A stretch of DNA of 64,000 nucleotides from Linanthus parryae. Taxonomy: Eukaryota; Streptophyta; Magnoliopsida; Ericales; Polemoniaceae. The notes under the pieces were generated by a model. That model was not told the DNA's origin and did not search any database. It worked only from the letters and a program-made list of their open reading frames with translations. This document shows, one piece after another, positions 23,781-35,722 of the stretch. The position numbers were made by a program, and so were the translations under genes. Location: contig JALGPY010000008.1 of assembly GCA_023055425.1 (NCBI GenBank), positions 8,070,501 to 8,134,500 of the forward strand, read 5' to 3'. Positions within the stretch are counted from its first letter, which is position 1. Every line of letters starts with the position of its first letter.

Positions 23781-24683
23781 GGGTAAATGACAGAAACCAC
23801 TGTGTTTAGGCACAACACAGAGATGCTCCCCTGGGTTATGGCAAATACCAAAAAGCACCCTTATTCTTTGACAGTCAACTGCAATGGCTAGCGGAAACAG
23901 ACGGAAAACACTACTAAATTGTGTAACTCATATGTAACTCTTACAACCCACCACCAAATGAAATAAACCTTCACCACCGGATCTCTCTCTACCTCACCTA
24001 ACCACCACGAGCAACCTATCTCTCTCTCGGTGGTTTCTTAAACCAGAACCTCTGCCACCCTACCAACCAAACCAACCCACTACAACCATCACCGCAACCA
24101 ACCCATCACCACCACCAACAACAACAACAACAGATCTCGTAATTACTTCTGTCTATAGACAAAGCCTGGATGCTGTCAATATTTAATTTTTATAGAGAAA
24201 AGATGAAACCATCTCTTGCACATACCCAGCCACACTCATTAATCACAAAAGCACAAATGGGAATTCCGATATCAAACTGCTAAATCTAATTCCCCAAAAT
24301 GGCCACCACCACCACCAACCACTCCACCACCAATCAATCCTAAATTGATCGGAATCTGAGCATGAATTGAAACCAATCATACCTGAAATAGAACCCAACC
24401 GGCACCGAGCGACAAGCACAATCAAAGAGGAGGAGGAGAGAGAGAGTGAGAGCGCTTTACCGACAGAGAGATGCTGTGAATTACTCTGGTGGTGCCTGGA
24501 TTAGGTCGCGAAGAAGAAAGAAATTTTACTATCGTAAAAATAGAAGTTTGTTGAGGGTGTTTTTGTATTTTCAGTAACTCTGTTAGCAAAAATAAAGGGT
24601 AAGGATATTTTGTAGTTTATATAACGCCATTTGTGTATACTCATACTATACCTAATCACAGGGATGGTCCTGGTCATTTACCT
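23781..24683. mobile_element. MULE-like nonautonomous element, second copy type
   Basis: The ends GGGTAAATGACAGAAACCA and, inverted, TGGTCCTGGTCATTTACCT resemble those of the element at 22031-23538. No target duplication is evident. The interior contains ACCACCACCAACAACAAC runs near 24105-24135 and a leader-like purine-rich block near 24430. No transposase was seen. Confidence 0.55.
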
Positions 24684-24776
24684 AATAAAATATCCCATTA
24701 TGTTAATCTTTTTTTATGAGACATTATGTTGACTAATCCTATAGATGCATTAATACACATGTTTGCGTACCCCTAA

Positions 24777-25323
24777 CTATATAGCTGCCCAATAGACCTG
24801 GGACCGTTGAACCGCCCGGAACTGACCTTTCCAAGGGTAAACCTGCCTGTGCCAGCCCACCACCAGTCCAGGACCAACCCTAGCCCACCTCCCCCCCTGG
24901 TCCAGGCTGGTTCGAAGACTCCGGAACCGTAGGACCGGCGCGGACCATCACGAGGACCAGAACCGCACCATTAGCAATATATTATATTGAATTGAAATAA
25001 TGCTTAAAATAGTGATGCAATTTTTCCTACCATTTTACACAATTAGAAATATATTATATTGAATAATACATTATTTTTTTAGCGTATTACTATTCTTGGA
25101 TTGTATTTTTGTAAATGGTATATATATATATATATTATTATATATATAATAGTAAAAATATGGGCTGGCCCAGCCCACCTGGAACCGGGCTCGCTAAAGG
25201 TGGTCCAGTCCCGTCGGATGAGCTGGGCCTGGGGTTCCAGCCAATAGGACCGTCCGTTTCACACCAGGACTAGACCTGCCGCCCTCCTCCTAGCTGTCCT
25301 GTCCCAGCCTGTTTGACAGCTCT
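24777..25323. mobile_element. hAT-like nonautonomous element, GGCCC-rich arms
   Basis: ACCCCTAA flanks both ends (24769-24776 and 25324-25331), an eight-base duplication as in hAT elements. The terminal text TAGCTGCCCAATAGACC pairs loosely with the complement of GTTTGACAGCTCT. The arms are rich in GGACC/GGCCC, and the centre is a long AT run (25080-25150). Confidence 0.6.
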
Positions 25324-25479
25324 ACCCCTAACCCTAAGAGCCCCCACAAGGCTGAAGTTGAACTTACATCAGGGTGTGCTCAGCTTAAAAGTTAGACCTC
25401 TAAAAGGATATAATAATATTGCATTGACTTTGACATAATTGATTTGTTTGACTTGTACCAGTTTCATGGAAGCTACTTA

Positions 25480-26183
25480 TTTTGTCATTCATTGGATAAC
25501 CAAATTTGATAGGATCCGGTTCACATTATAGACTAGCCACTTTCACATTGCAGTCATTTTGAGTCTATAAATAACAGCCAATCTAACTTGGAGAATCATT
25601 CTTATTGGCTCAGATAGGAATTAGGATGGGTGAGTTATCTTGGAGCTTCTTGTAGCGGTCGTGTTATGATCTGTGGTTATAAATTCATAAGGGTTCGAAC
25701 ATCAAATTACAATTTGTCTTCCATCTAATCACTTTGAAAAAGAAATCAGTGGCAAAAGATTAGTAGTCTACTTGCTGATGTGAATGACCTCCAACTGCAA
25801 CTAGTTGAAGTTGATAGCTGATATTTAAAAAATTAAATAAATAGATTGGTTTAATTAACTAATAAGAAAATAAATGAAATGTAGAACCAGATTGCAAGAA
25901 AGAAGTCAAAACTTAGAAGTGGCTAGAAAACGATATTATCTTTTGGAAGTTGAAAGTTGACTTATTTGCTTAAATAAAACTCTGTAAACACATGATCGGG
26001 TTAACACTGTGTTACCAGAAAGCAACCAACTCAACCAGGATGCGTCATTCTTGTACTCACATCTCGAATTTAATTTTTTTTACCCTCAAAATCACCTCTC
26101 GAATACAAATTCTGCTTGCAAAGATAATTTATTGCGGGTATAGTGATGTTAGAATTTAGAAGTGTGTACACACTGAGATGGGA

Positions 26184-26214
<31 letters not shown>

Positions 26215-26700
26215 GTTTTAATCAAACCAAACCAAGAGCTGCTGTTTATAGGTCTTACGAAACAATTTGATGTACCTTAAGATGTCAGGTCAAATAAACA
26301 GCATATGCAGTCATTAAGAGTCTGTAAATAACATTTGATCTAACAGCGCAGAGGACCACTATTGTTGGATGGGTAAGTTCATGTGGAGCACCTTAGAGCT
26401 TCCTGTAGGGGTGATGCATCATGGTTGTAAAGTTCAAGGGTTCAAAGTACATTTTGCCTCTATCTATAAGGATAAGTTGTGTACTTGCTGATCTGTATGA
26501 CCTCTGACTACAACTAGCTGAAGTTGAAAGTTATATTTAAAAAATAAAAATGAAAATGAAAATGAGGAACCAGACTGCAAGAAAGAATTCAGAAGTGCCT
26601 GGAAAATTCTATATCTTTTGTAAGCTTAAAGTTGACTTATTTGCACAATCAAAACACTGTAAACACATCTCTAATTTCATTTCATTTCATTTCTTATCCT
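25480..26700. repeat. Direct duplication upstream of the receptor kinase gene
   Basis: Blocks at 25550-25960 recur in order at 26310-26650: GCAGTCATT..GAGTCT, GGATGGGT, GAGCTTC.TGTAG.GGT, TACTTGCTGAT.TG.ATGACCTC, CAACTAG.TGAAGTTGA, CCAGA.TGCAAGAAAGAA. The copies are diverged. A (TTG)n microsatellite lies at 26182-26213. The doubled segment ends about 300 bases before the start codon at 26999, so it may duplicate promoter elements. Confidence 0.7.
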
Positions 26701-26998
26701 CAAAATCTGGAACTCTGCAAACAAAAAAACTGTCAGTAAACTCCACCACACATGTGACTCTTAGTTTTCCATACCCTTCCGGTATTTAGATTTTCCAGTC
26801 AATCTGGAAAACAAGTGTTCATTCTTCAAACTTTGACTACCATAACTTATTGACTTATCCTAGCTTTCCAGAACCCCACCTTTTGTCTTTTGTACAAAGG
26901 GGTCAGGTTCAGAGCTCCATGAACTGCTCAAAACTGACCAGCTTTCCATGAACTCATTCACAAAAAGTTGCTTACTCACAACTTTTTTCTGAATTAGC

Positions 26999-29968
26999 AT
27001 GGGCAACCACAAGCTGGTCAGCTTTTTCTCAGCTTCTCTGATTCTTATTCTTCTCCTACCTTCTTCATCAGAAGCTGCTTCTGAGCTCGAAGCTCTTCTC
27101 CATTGGAAACAGAGCCTTGGAAATCAATCAATTGTCAGTTCATGGGTTAACCAATCCGGAGCTAGCAACTCCAGAGCTCCAATCCAGTGCAACTGGCGCG
27201 GCATCCAATGCGACGTCGCTGGAAGAGTGATTGGTCTCAACCTTTCCTACTCAGGACTACAAGGTACTCTTGATCAATTAGATTTATCTTCTTTCCCAAA
27301 CCTTCTCAGGCTAGACCTGAAACTCAACCGGTTGACCGGTACAATACCGGTCAACATCGGCGTAGCTTCAAAATTAGAGTATCTAGATCTTTCCACAAAC
27401 TCTCTCAATGGTACAATCCCGTTTTCAATATCTAATCTCACCAAGGTTATCGAAATTGATTTGTCTCGGAATAACTTAACTGGTGGGCTCGACCCGGGAC
27501 TTTTCCCTAAGGGGTCTGTCCCGGCCCGAACCGGGTTACTTAGCCTCCAGAGGCTACTCCTCCAAGACACTTTCCTTTCCGGGAATCTCCCGTCCGAGAT
27601 AGGGAATTTGGAGAATTTGACCATTTTAGCCCTCGACAACAGCCGTTTCTCCGGCACAATTCCTCCTTCTTTGTGTAATTTGACTAAGTTGACCTACTTC
27701 CACCTCAACCAAAACCTATTCACCGGTCGTATTCCTGAAAACATCGGCAATTTGGTCAAACTGACCGAATTGAGCCTTTTTGCGAACCAACTGACCGGGA
27801 CAGTCCCGGAAAGTGTCAACAATCTTACTTCTTTGTTAGCTCTCCATTTCTTGGACAACAATCTCTCCGGCGAACTACCCGGCGGCGTGTGCAATGGCGG
27901 AAAGCTAGTGAATTTTACTGTGGCATTCAATAAGTTCAGTGGTCCAATTCCAAGCAGCCTAAGAAACTGTAGTACTCTGTTCAGGGTTAGGCTTGAGGAT
28001 AACCGATTGACCGGAGAATTGGATCAAGTTTTTGGGACATACCCGAAACTAAGTTTCATCGATTTGAGCCAAAACCGTCTCACGGGGAAGCTCTCCCCGC
28101 AATGGAGCCAATCGAGGAGCTTGACGATGCTGAATCTTGGCGGGAATTCGATTGAAGGAGAAATCCCAAACGAAATCCTCACGCTAAACCAGTTAGTAGT
28201 TCTTGATCTTTCCTCCAACCGGTTTTCCGGCAAGATTCCGGCGGAAATCGCGAATTTGTCGAAACTTGCCGGCCTCAGCTTGAACGGCAACAACTTTGTG
28301 GGTCAAATACCGGTGGGAATCGCCGAATTGTCCAATCTGGCGTACCTTGATCTCTCATCCAACAAGCTGAACGGTCCGATTCCTGACCAAATCGGTCAGT
28401 TATCAAGATTGCTGTTCTTGAGCTTGAGCAAAAATGAGCTCACCGGAGAAATCCCATTTGAGATTGGTAATATTCAAACTCTCCAAACTCTGCTTGATCT
28501 GAGTTACAACTCGCTGACCGGAGAAATCCCTTCCCAGTTCGGAAGACTGACGAGTTTGGAAGCTCTGAACATCTCCCACAACAGTCTCTCGGGTGCCGTG
28601 CCGAGCTCGCTCGGCGAAATGTTCAGCTTGACCGTCGTTGACTTGTCGTATAACGACCTCGTGGGTCCCGTTCCAACCACCAAACCGTTCCAGTCTCCGC
28701 AAGCTCTCGCCAACAACAAGAACTTGTGCGGAGACATCCAAGGCCTAGAACCATGTAATAACTTGTCTGTTCCAAGAAGTGGTGGAAATAAGCGGCATTT
28801 GAGTCGCGGGGTTATTATCGTCATCTCAGTTTTGGGGTCATTGCTTTTGGTGGCTCTCGTTGTGGGAGCGATTGTAATTTGTCGGAAAGCGTTCAACGGA
28901 AGAAGAACCCAAGAAGAAGAATCGCCGTTGCGGTTGAGGGGAGAAAAGTTTGTTTCGGTGTTCAACTTCGACTGGAAGATCGAGTACGATGACATCATTT
29001 TGGCAACTGACGACTTCAGCGAGAAATATTGTGTCGGGGAGGGAGCGACAGCCAAGGTTTACAAAGTGATGCTACCGAACGAGCAGTTGGTCGCGATAAA
29101 AAGGCTGAAACCGACGAATGACGGGTCCGGGCCTGGGCCCGCCCAGGACATGAAGAGCTTTGCTAATGAAATAGCGACGCTGGCGGAGACAAGACATCGC
29201 AACATTGTGAAATTGTACGCGTTTTGTCACAATAAGACGCACACTTTCTTAGTTTACGAGTACTTGGAGCGAGGAAGCTTGGAGAGAGCGCTGAAGAAGG
29301 AAAAGGAAGCGAAAGAGCTCGATTGGTACAAGAGAGTGGAAATAGTGAAGTCGGTAGCTTATGCTCTATCTTACATGCACCACAGTTGCGTTCCTCCCAT
29401 CATTCATCGCGACGTATCGAGCAAGAACATTTTGTTGAACTCAGAATTGGAAGCTAGGGTTTCGGATTTCGGCACCGCCAGGTTCTTGAAACAGAATTCT
29501 TCCAATTGGACAAGCGTCGCAGGGACTTACGGGTACATGGCTCCAGGTAAAATCATCAAAAACAATCTTAATATCTCCAAAAACATGTTTCCGTTTCCTA
29601 TGATTTGATTGACGAATTATTTGATTGTTCTTTTGTTTTCAGAATTGTCGTACACTAGGGTGGTGACGGAGAAGTGTGACGTGTACAGTTTTGGGGTGCT
29701 GGCACTGGAAGTTATGATGGGGAAGCACCCAGCGGATCTACTCTCGAGCCTGTACATGTCACCAGTGGTTGACCAGAAAGCCACCAATGAGCAATCAGAG
29801 GAGGTTTTAGATCCACGTTTGGCTGCTCCGACAAGTCAAAAGTTGAAAGTTGAACTGGTTTCAATTGTGAATCTTGCAAAATGGTGTATTGCTGCTGACC
29901 CACAATCTAGACCTACCATGCTTGAAGTTTCTCATGTTCTAGAAACCAGGGCTGGTGCTGATTTCTAG
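26999..29968 (+). CDS. LRR receptor-like protein kinase, MIK2-like
   Basis: A plasma-membrane receptor kinase that should sense an extracellular ligand through its LRRs and signal through a cytoplasmic Ser/Thr kinase. Exon 1 ends at 29546, the intron is 29547-29642 (GTAAAA to TTTTCAG), and exon 2 is 29643-29968. The product is 957 residues. It has a signal peptide (about 1-26), a cap with CNWRGIQCD, about 18-20 LRRs to residue 560, a membrane span near 604-628 ([19 protein letters not shown]), and the kinase near 670-945. The kinase has [24 protein letters not shown] and GTYGYMAPE. The intron after APE fits this family. The glycine-rich loop reads [10 protein letters not shown] rather than the usual GEGGFG. 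Every catalytic residue I checked is present. The subfamily assignment is from motif resemblance only. Confidence 0.92.
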
Positions 29969-31482
29969 ACATCTTTTCATGGCTGATCAGTTGGCAAACT
30001 CAGATATCTTGATTGGCTAAGAGGCAGACAGATCCTGCGATTTACATCCTTCACTGTCGTTCGTGGTAAGTGGAGTGGACTGTCGAAGTTGTGGGATTCA
30101 ACATATTTTGTATATTGATGTGCGTTTAGATTGATATGTATGGAAGTAGATGTAATGTTATCAATCGTTTTATCTGCACATGTCTATGTTCTTGTAGTTC
30201 TCTTCTTTTTGATGAAATGTAACATATTCAGAAGAAAATGTATTTCGCTGACCACTCTAACAATTGCGTGCTAAATGTGCGGTTACTAGTATCTTGAGCG
30301 TCAAATTATGCTACTCTCTAAAATAATAATATTAGTACTTGATTAAGGACATTTGCCGAAGTCAGCTTCTCTTCAAATTTTAAATAAACATTTTTGATTT
30401 AGGATATTCATCAAGCACCATATATGTTAGTGACACTTGGTATTTCTTCTAATAGAAAAGGTCGCGATACACAAAGGTGAAGTGTGGAGAGAAAAAGCTT
30501 CCTCATTCCCTCCCTCCGCTAAGTTGCTAACTATAGAAAACGCAGTAGTACCATGTATATTCTGGGGAAGTAATCAACCAGCAATTGAGGATGCGTCTCT
30601 TTTTTGGGAGAATCAAAGAAGCAGTTCTCGAATTGCCTACCTGCAGAGCTCATAGAGCTACTAAAAGCGGTGGTACCACTTACCGTCGTCCTCCATAAGA
30701 TTTTTCTTCTGGGCATAGGTGGACCAATAATATTTTCAAAGTTAGGGTAATGGGCGGAGTTTTTGAAGACTCAAGGTACAAGTGCCAACCCTTGCGCTTG
30801 GGTGACTACAACCCTATCTGTAAGTAAGTAGGGGCGGAGGCACTTAAGTGTCTCCCGCCTGAGTCTCAAAAACTTCACTTACACCCTCTATTTAGAACAT
30901 TTTGACAGTGGTGCCCTCTTATTACAAATGTCTCAGCTGATTCTAAACTCTTGCAATAATGTCCCTGTTAATGTCTTTATTCTAAACTCTTGCAAATTTT
31001 GTCTGTAAGAGCATGTTTACGCGTTAAGACTCGCGGAAGGAAGTACTTATGAAGCGCTGAGTCTTACGAGTCCGTGTACTTTTTGTGTATACTGAATAGA
31101 GAAGAGTTGCACGACTTTGCATTCATAAAGAGTATTTGCAGGGATTTTGTACTAAATCAACATCCATGTGACAGAGAAATAAGCAATTTGCTTTTGGGGG
31201 TTGCGGAAGGCATTTGACTGACCCCAACTCGTCCCCTTGAGACACTGTGTCTAGACACTGCCAAGTTGATGGAAAAAGTCATAGACATTTCCAAGAGGAT
31301 ACTATCACTGAACTGGGAAATAGTTGGTACACACTTCACACCCTGCATTGCATCTAACATAACTTGATTTATCTGGCCACTCCAAACAATAATATCAATT
31401 ACAATTAACTACACGAGACAATGTAAAAGAAGAAAACATGTGGAGTTAAACGAAAGAAATCTATCCATTTTGGCTTTTTTTA
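29969..31482. other. 3' flank and intergenic, nothing recognised
   Basis: Downstream sequence of the receptor kinase, presumably with its 3' UTR at the start. A short plus-strand frame near 31230-31360 (AKLMEKVIDISKRILSLNWE) looks coding-like but has stops around it, and I cannot assign it. Confidence 0.5.
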
Positions 31483-31649
31483 CTAAGGATTAGGGTTATG
31501 TGCCCACGGACCATCCAACTTGTTCCGCATCGTTGTATCTGCAAGAAAAAATAACAAAGCAACTAAATTCAGTTCATAGCATTTCTTATTTTCAAGAAAA
31601 GTCAGAAGAGATCTAGTTGTGAGAAACTGAGAACCATAACAGGATTAAA

Positions 31650-31716
<67 letters not shown>

Positions 31717-31829
31717 CAAGGCTTTTGGGAGATGGCAGTCTGCACTAATTCTCTTGCAGCAGCTGCCTCAGAAACCAGAAAAAGGATAACAATCAAGAAC
31801 ACAACTAAAAGGTGCTCTCTTGAAGCCAT
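31483..31829 (-). CDS. Small secreted peptide precursor, copy 1
   Basis: A two-exon gene: exon 1 31718-31829, intron 31539-31717 (GTAATC to TTGCAG), exon 2 31483-31538. It encodes 55 residues. It begins MASREHLLVVFLIVILFLVS, a clear signal peptide with likely cleavage after AAAA, followed by ARELVQ, QKPYT and a C-terminal LDGPWAHNP. Exon 1 length (112 nt), intron phase and the KPYT and PWAH motifs agree with the gene at 33498-33895, which supports both models. The start at 31829 was chosen because the shared sequence begins there. The intron carries a (GA)n repeat of about 30 units just after the donor. The product is probably an extracellular signalling peptide. I do not recognise the family. 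Confidence 0.7.
31652..31712. repeat. (GA)n microsatellite inside the peptide-gene intron
   Basis: About 30 GA units, reading CT on the gene strand, lie within a few bases of the splice donor at 31717. Retained intron would add a Leu-Ser repeat to the reading frame. Confidence 0.95.
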
Positions 31830-31853
31830 ACCTTGAATACAAAATTTTAGCAT

Positions 31854-32848
31854 TTAGGGCTAATCAAGCCATTTTATACCCACACAACTAATGGCTGAGA
31901 GATATTTTTTCCGGGATGAATTTGACTACGTATTTTTTATAAAATGATTCAAATATATATAGAAATCACTGGCAACAAAAAGAAGAACAAGTCAGAAACA
32001 TTTTTTTTATGTGCATCACTTTTGAAGGAGTCTACGACACCTCAATGCTCACGTACCGAGAAGAATGACAGGTACAAATACTATTATTACAAGTAGCATA
32101 TAAAACCAACAAATATGGATTTATCGAGTTACTGATGGCACATTAATACCACCACAAGTACCTAAACCTAGCAAGCATCAAGATCTTGAGTTCAATACTG
32201 CATTATTCGACAGGTTAGGAGTCCGATTTTATATACGGCTCAACGTTTTTTTTTTTTTTTTAATTCCACATTGTTAGGGAAATGGAAAAATATGACACTA
32301 CTACTGCTGATACATTTTTTTCGTTTCACTAAAGACGGACAGAGCATTAAATGTCTTTAAACTAGTCTTGTTTTCTTTTTCTTTTTTGACGCGGGAACAT
32401 CATTTATATATGACATAGTGATATCAAATGGGTGCTACCTCACCACGAGAGCATTTTTGAACCTTTGGATGTGGTCTCAAGTTCAGACCCGTAGTGATAG
32501 GCTAGATTAAGAAGGCATGAATAGAATCACTTTCCATGATAACATTATGGTTATTATGAAACTCCATGCCAGTGATCTAGCAGTGACATTTCTTGTTTCC
32601 AATCAGCTGCCAAAGCTGATCATATCGATCAGTTCGTCAATATGCATGTGATCTAACTTGTCTTTGAAGTTTTCTCCACTAGTAAGGGTTTGAGGAGTGA
32701 ATGACTCGTGGTTGAATAGACGGCGGTGGATTTACGCAACGAACCACACATGTTTTAGAGAGCTGATCGAAACTAAGAGGCACTGAGGAATGAGTGAGAC
32801 TTAGGAGTTAGGAATAACATGTCTGTATGACATTAGTTGTGATGTAAT
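31854..32848. other. Intergenic, nothing recognised
   Basis: AT-rich sequence upstream of the first peptide gene, with a T run near 32247. No other feature supported. Confidence 0.55.
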
Positions 32849-32850
32849 TA

Positions 32851-33098
32851 CTACATCTCTTCTCTGTGAATATTCACAGTTTGACTTTTTTTTCTCCGTA
32901 ACCGGATTACTTAGACCTAGTGGGTGATTTGAATAGTAAAAAGATGCAATATTTTTGTAATTTTTTCATGGTGTTTACTTTACGACATGATGCAAAATAC
33001 TTGAATCGTCTTACTAATCAAATCACTGAATTAAAGTGATCCAATAAATAGTGGTAAAAGTCAAAACTGTGAAGATTCAGAAAGCACATCAAAAGTAG
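32851..33098. mobile_element. Stowaway MITE, copy 4 (diverged)
   Basis: TA at both borders, core GGGTGATTTGAATAGTAAAAAGA and AATAAATAGTGGTAAAAGTCA as in the family. The ends ACTACATC and AAAGTAGT are degenerate. Confidence 0.6.
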
Positions 33099-33497
33099 TA
33101 TGTCGTGTGTATTTACTCTGTAATTATGAAATATCTTCTCCAATCCTCAATTTTTGCTCAAAATAATGTTAAATTATCACCCTCCAAATTCTCAACACGA
33201 CAGCCAATCAAATTACGGGATATGACATGCGAACACAGATTGCAACTCCCATTTCAATTGTACAAAACCAAGTTTCCAATGTAGCATTCATCCCCAAATC
33301 TGATAAATTAATCGTTGATTTGATTTACCGCCCACCAAGCGGGGCTAGTCTTAACTTACATGAAGTACATGCACACACTGTTGATTTGATTTATTATGAC
33401 AACAAGAAACAATAGTACTACTATTAGTCGCCCACAACGATGTAAAAAGGGGGAAAGACAACTCCTGGCAAAAGAAGTTTGCTTTCGGTGAATGTCA
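33099..33497. other. Intergenic, nothing recognised
   Basis: Downstream region of the second peptide gene, probably including its 3' UTR at the right end. Confidence 0.5.
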
Positions 33498-33895
33498 TTA
33501 AGCCTTGCGAGGAATATGTGCCCAGGGAACATCCAACATGTTCAGCAACGAGTTCATCGATGTATCTGCAAGAAAATAACAATCAACTTCAGTTTAATTT
33601 TTTTGTCAAGTACGTAGAACATCATATAAATATTACTACTATAATTTAGCATACATCTAGCAGGATTCGAACCCTAAACCTCGGTTTTGAACGGTCTATC
33701 ACTAACCTCCGTAACCCTAAACCTCGGTTGTGCAGCCTAAGTTTACTTATTTTTGTATTTGAGAGCTAGAGAGAGAGATTTACAAGGCTTATGGGAGCTT
33801 GAAGTCTGCAATAGTTCTCTTGCAGCAGTTGCTTCAGCAACCAGGAAAAGGATAACAATCAAGAACACAGCTACAAGGTGCTTTGTTGAAGCCAT
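33498..33895 (-). CDS. Small secreted peptide precursor, copy 2
   Basis: Exon 1 is 33784-33895, the intron is 33566-33783 (GTAAAT to TTGCAG), and exon 2 is 33498-33565. It encodes 59 residues. It starts MASTKHLVAVFLIVILFLVA, a signal peptide nearly identical to copy 1, then ARELLQTSSSHKPYT and a C-terminal LDVPWAHIPRKA. The two copies are about 1.7 kb apart on the same strand and so are tandem duplicates. Conserved between mature parts are AREL.Q, KPYT and LD.PWAH.P; the rest has diverged. That pattern fits a processed peptide hormone family, though no known one is recognised. The acting site would be the apoplast. Confidence 0.7.
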
Positions 33896-33943
33896 TCCTT
33901 GACAACATGCAGATTTAACTAACTCACACAATAATGGTAGCAT

Positions 33944-34302
33944 CTAAGGCTAATCATTTTATACCCAGAATAGTAGATAGAAAGAATTCCTTTTTATTAT
34001 GACTTTGTCACAACTTTGACTATATAATTTGTTAGAATGATTCAAATATATAAATAATAATAATAATAACATTGGTGACAGGAGAAAACTTCTATCTGAG
34101 GTCGCATCTGCAACACAAGGGGATTAGGTACGACCAAGAAAGACATTACAATGTAAAGAACTAAGTCAAAACACGATTTTAGATGTGGATCTATCACTTT
34201 TGAAGGATTCCAAACCATAGAATAAAAAGAAGGGATGAAGCGGAGAGATGTGTAACCGAGTCTAAGGTGCCCCATACGTCGTAATGTGTATCGGCTCGCA
34301 TC
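33944..34302. other. 5' flank of peptide gene copy 2
   Basis: A TATA-like context and ATAATAATAATAATA at 34052-34070. Nothing else assignable. Confidence 0.4.
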
Positions 34303-34304
34303 TA

Positions 34305-34542
34305 CTGGATCTGTTTCGCCAGATAGTTCTCTGTTGGCTTTAGCCTGTCACTTTGACCGACCAAATTAGCTAACGATATGGTACAAAAGTTTGTTTTTTT
34401 TTTTATAATTTTGTAGTGTTAAGACGATCTACACAATTATGAAAAAATTAACACATTTTCGTATTGTATCGTTAGCCAAGTTAGTCGGTCAAAGTGAGCT
34501 GATGAATAGTGCACTGGTAATATTCTGACGAAACGGAGGTAG
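34305..34542. mobile_element. Stowaway MITE, copy 5
   Basis: TA at both borders. CTGGATCTGTTTCGCCAGA pairs with TCTGACGAAACGGAGGTAG. The core TCACTTTGACCGACCAAATT pairs with AGTTAGTCGGTCAAAGTGA. It is more diverged from the other six copies. Confidence 0.75.
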
Positions 34543-34544
34543 TA

Positions 34545-35722
34545 TAACGTTAGATGCACACGAATTTTGGCAAAAATGGCCAATACACACAGTTTTCCAC
34601 AAAAGAAGCAGCAGATATGCGCCAATCTCGGCAAAAAATGGCCTATACACACGTTTAGGATTCACACCTTCAATTCCTGATATCCTTTATAATCTCTTCT
34701 ACATGGGTCAGTTCCGTTACACGCGACCACGACCGATACGTTGGCCGAAACGTTTTTAAAACCATGGTTTAAACAAAATATTTGAAGGGTGGACTTGTTT
34801 CAATATGTTGCTTCAACACCTCACCTAATATCATACTAGCAGAGAATAAAACTTACAGGGGAACCTTGATGCTCATGTATCGAAATGAAAACAAGACAAA
34901 TACTATTACTAGTAGATTAACCCAACAAATATTGAAGTCTCGCATTAAAGATGACACAAATATGACTGGCGACGAGTAGCTTAACCCAACAAGCACCCCA
35001 AGTCTCGAGTTCCAAGTCTTATTGCGCTTCCTTAAAGCAGTTTCACTACATAAACATAAGAAAAAGATGGCACATAAACTACCTACTACTACAAGTGGCT
35101 AAATAAGGGATCGGCCGATCAGCAGCAGAGGTGACGAGATAGATTTGTTGAAGCTACAGAACCGATCTTCGATGGGGTTAGTTTATCTTCCACCCACCCC
35201 CAATGGTGCCACCAATCACAAAGAAGCCTGATCAAGAAGAAAACACCAGACAAGGAAAACCTCAGACTTCATCGCATTGTAGAATTAACTAGACTGGAGA
35301 TTGTGAATACTCGAATGAATGAATCGATAAGGCATGAGAGTACATGTTTTGTACTTTGCATGACATGAATTTGTAATGTTATAACTTACTTTTCACCTTT
35401 CATCGGCAATGAAAGTTAAAATATACAGATGGTATTAGTAATACGTGACAGGAGAGATATGGACACATAATTTTGTCTTCTTACTTTCTAATTGGCTACA
35501 TATAAAAACGAAGATGCATGTTTTGTAAAATGTATGGTCACTTGCATGACCTATTGGGACTTGTCATTTTATATATTTGCTAACAGTATATTTTGCATGA
35601 CCTATGGGAGATGTCACGGTACACGGTGAGAATGAAGGATGGGAAGAGACGTGACTTTTAAAAGTTTGCCAAGACGACAAATGATCAATGTAAACTAATT
35701 GTGTGATTAAAACCTCTACCGA
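34545..35722. other. Intergenic and 3' flank of the phosphatase gene
   Basis: No coding frame recognised. The part near 35219-35360 resembles 45114-45230 downstream of the phosphatase exon remnant at 45323, so it probably belongs to the gene's 3' region. Confidence 0.5.

Noticed and set aside
26182..26213. TTG repeat as a coding Gln or Leu run
   Set aside because: No open frame extends through it. It is a simple microsatellite upstream of a gene.
28403..29055. Minus-strand open frames opposite the receptor kinase
   Set aside because: Antisense of a conserved, codon-constrained gene. No homology of their own.
31160..31370. Coding-like segment AKLMEKVIDISKR
   Set aside because: Stops in the same frame on both sides and no exon structure. 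Resemblance to a known family could not be established.
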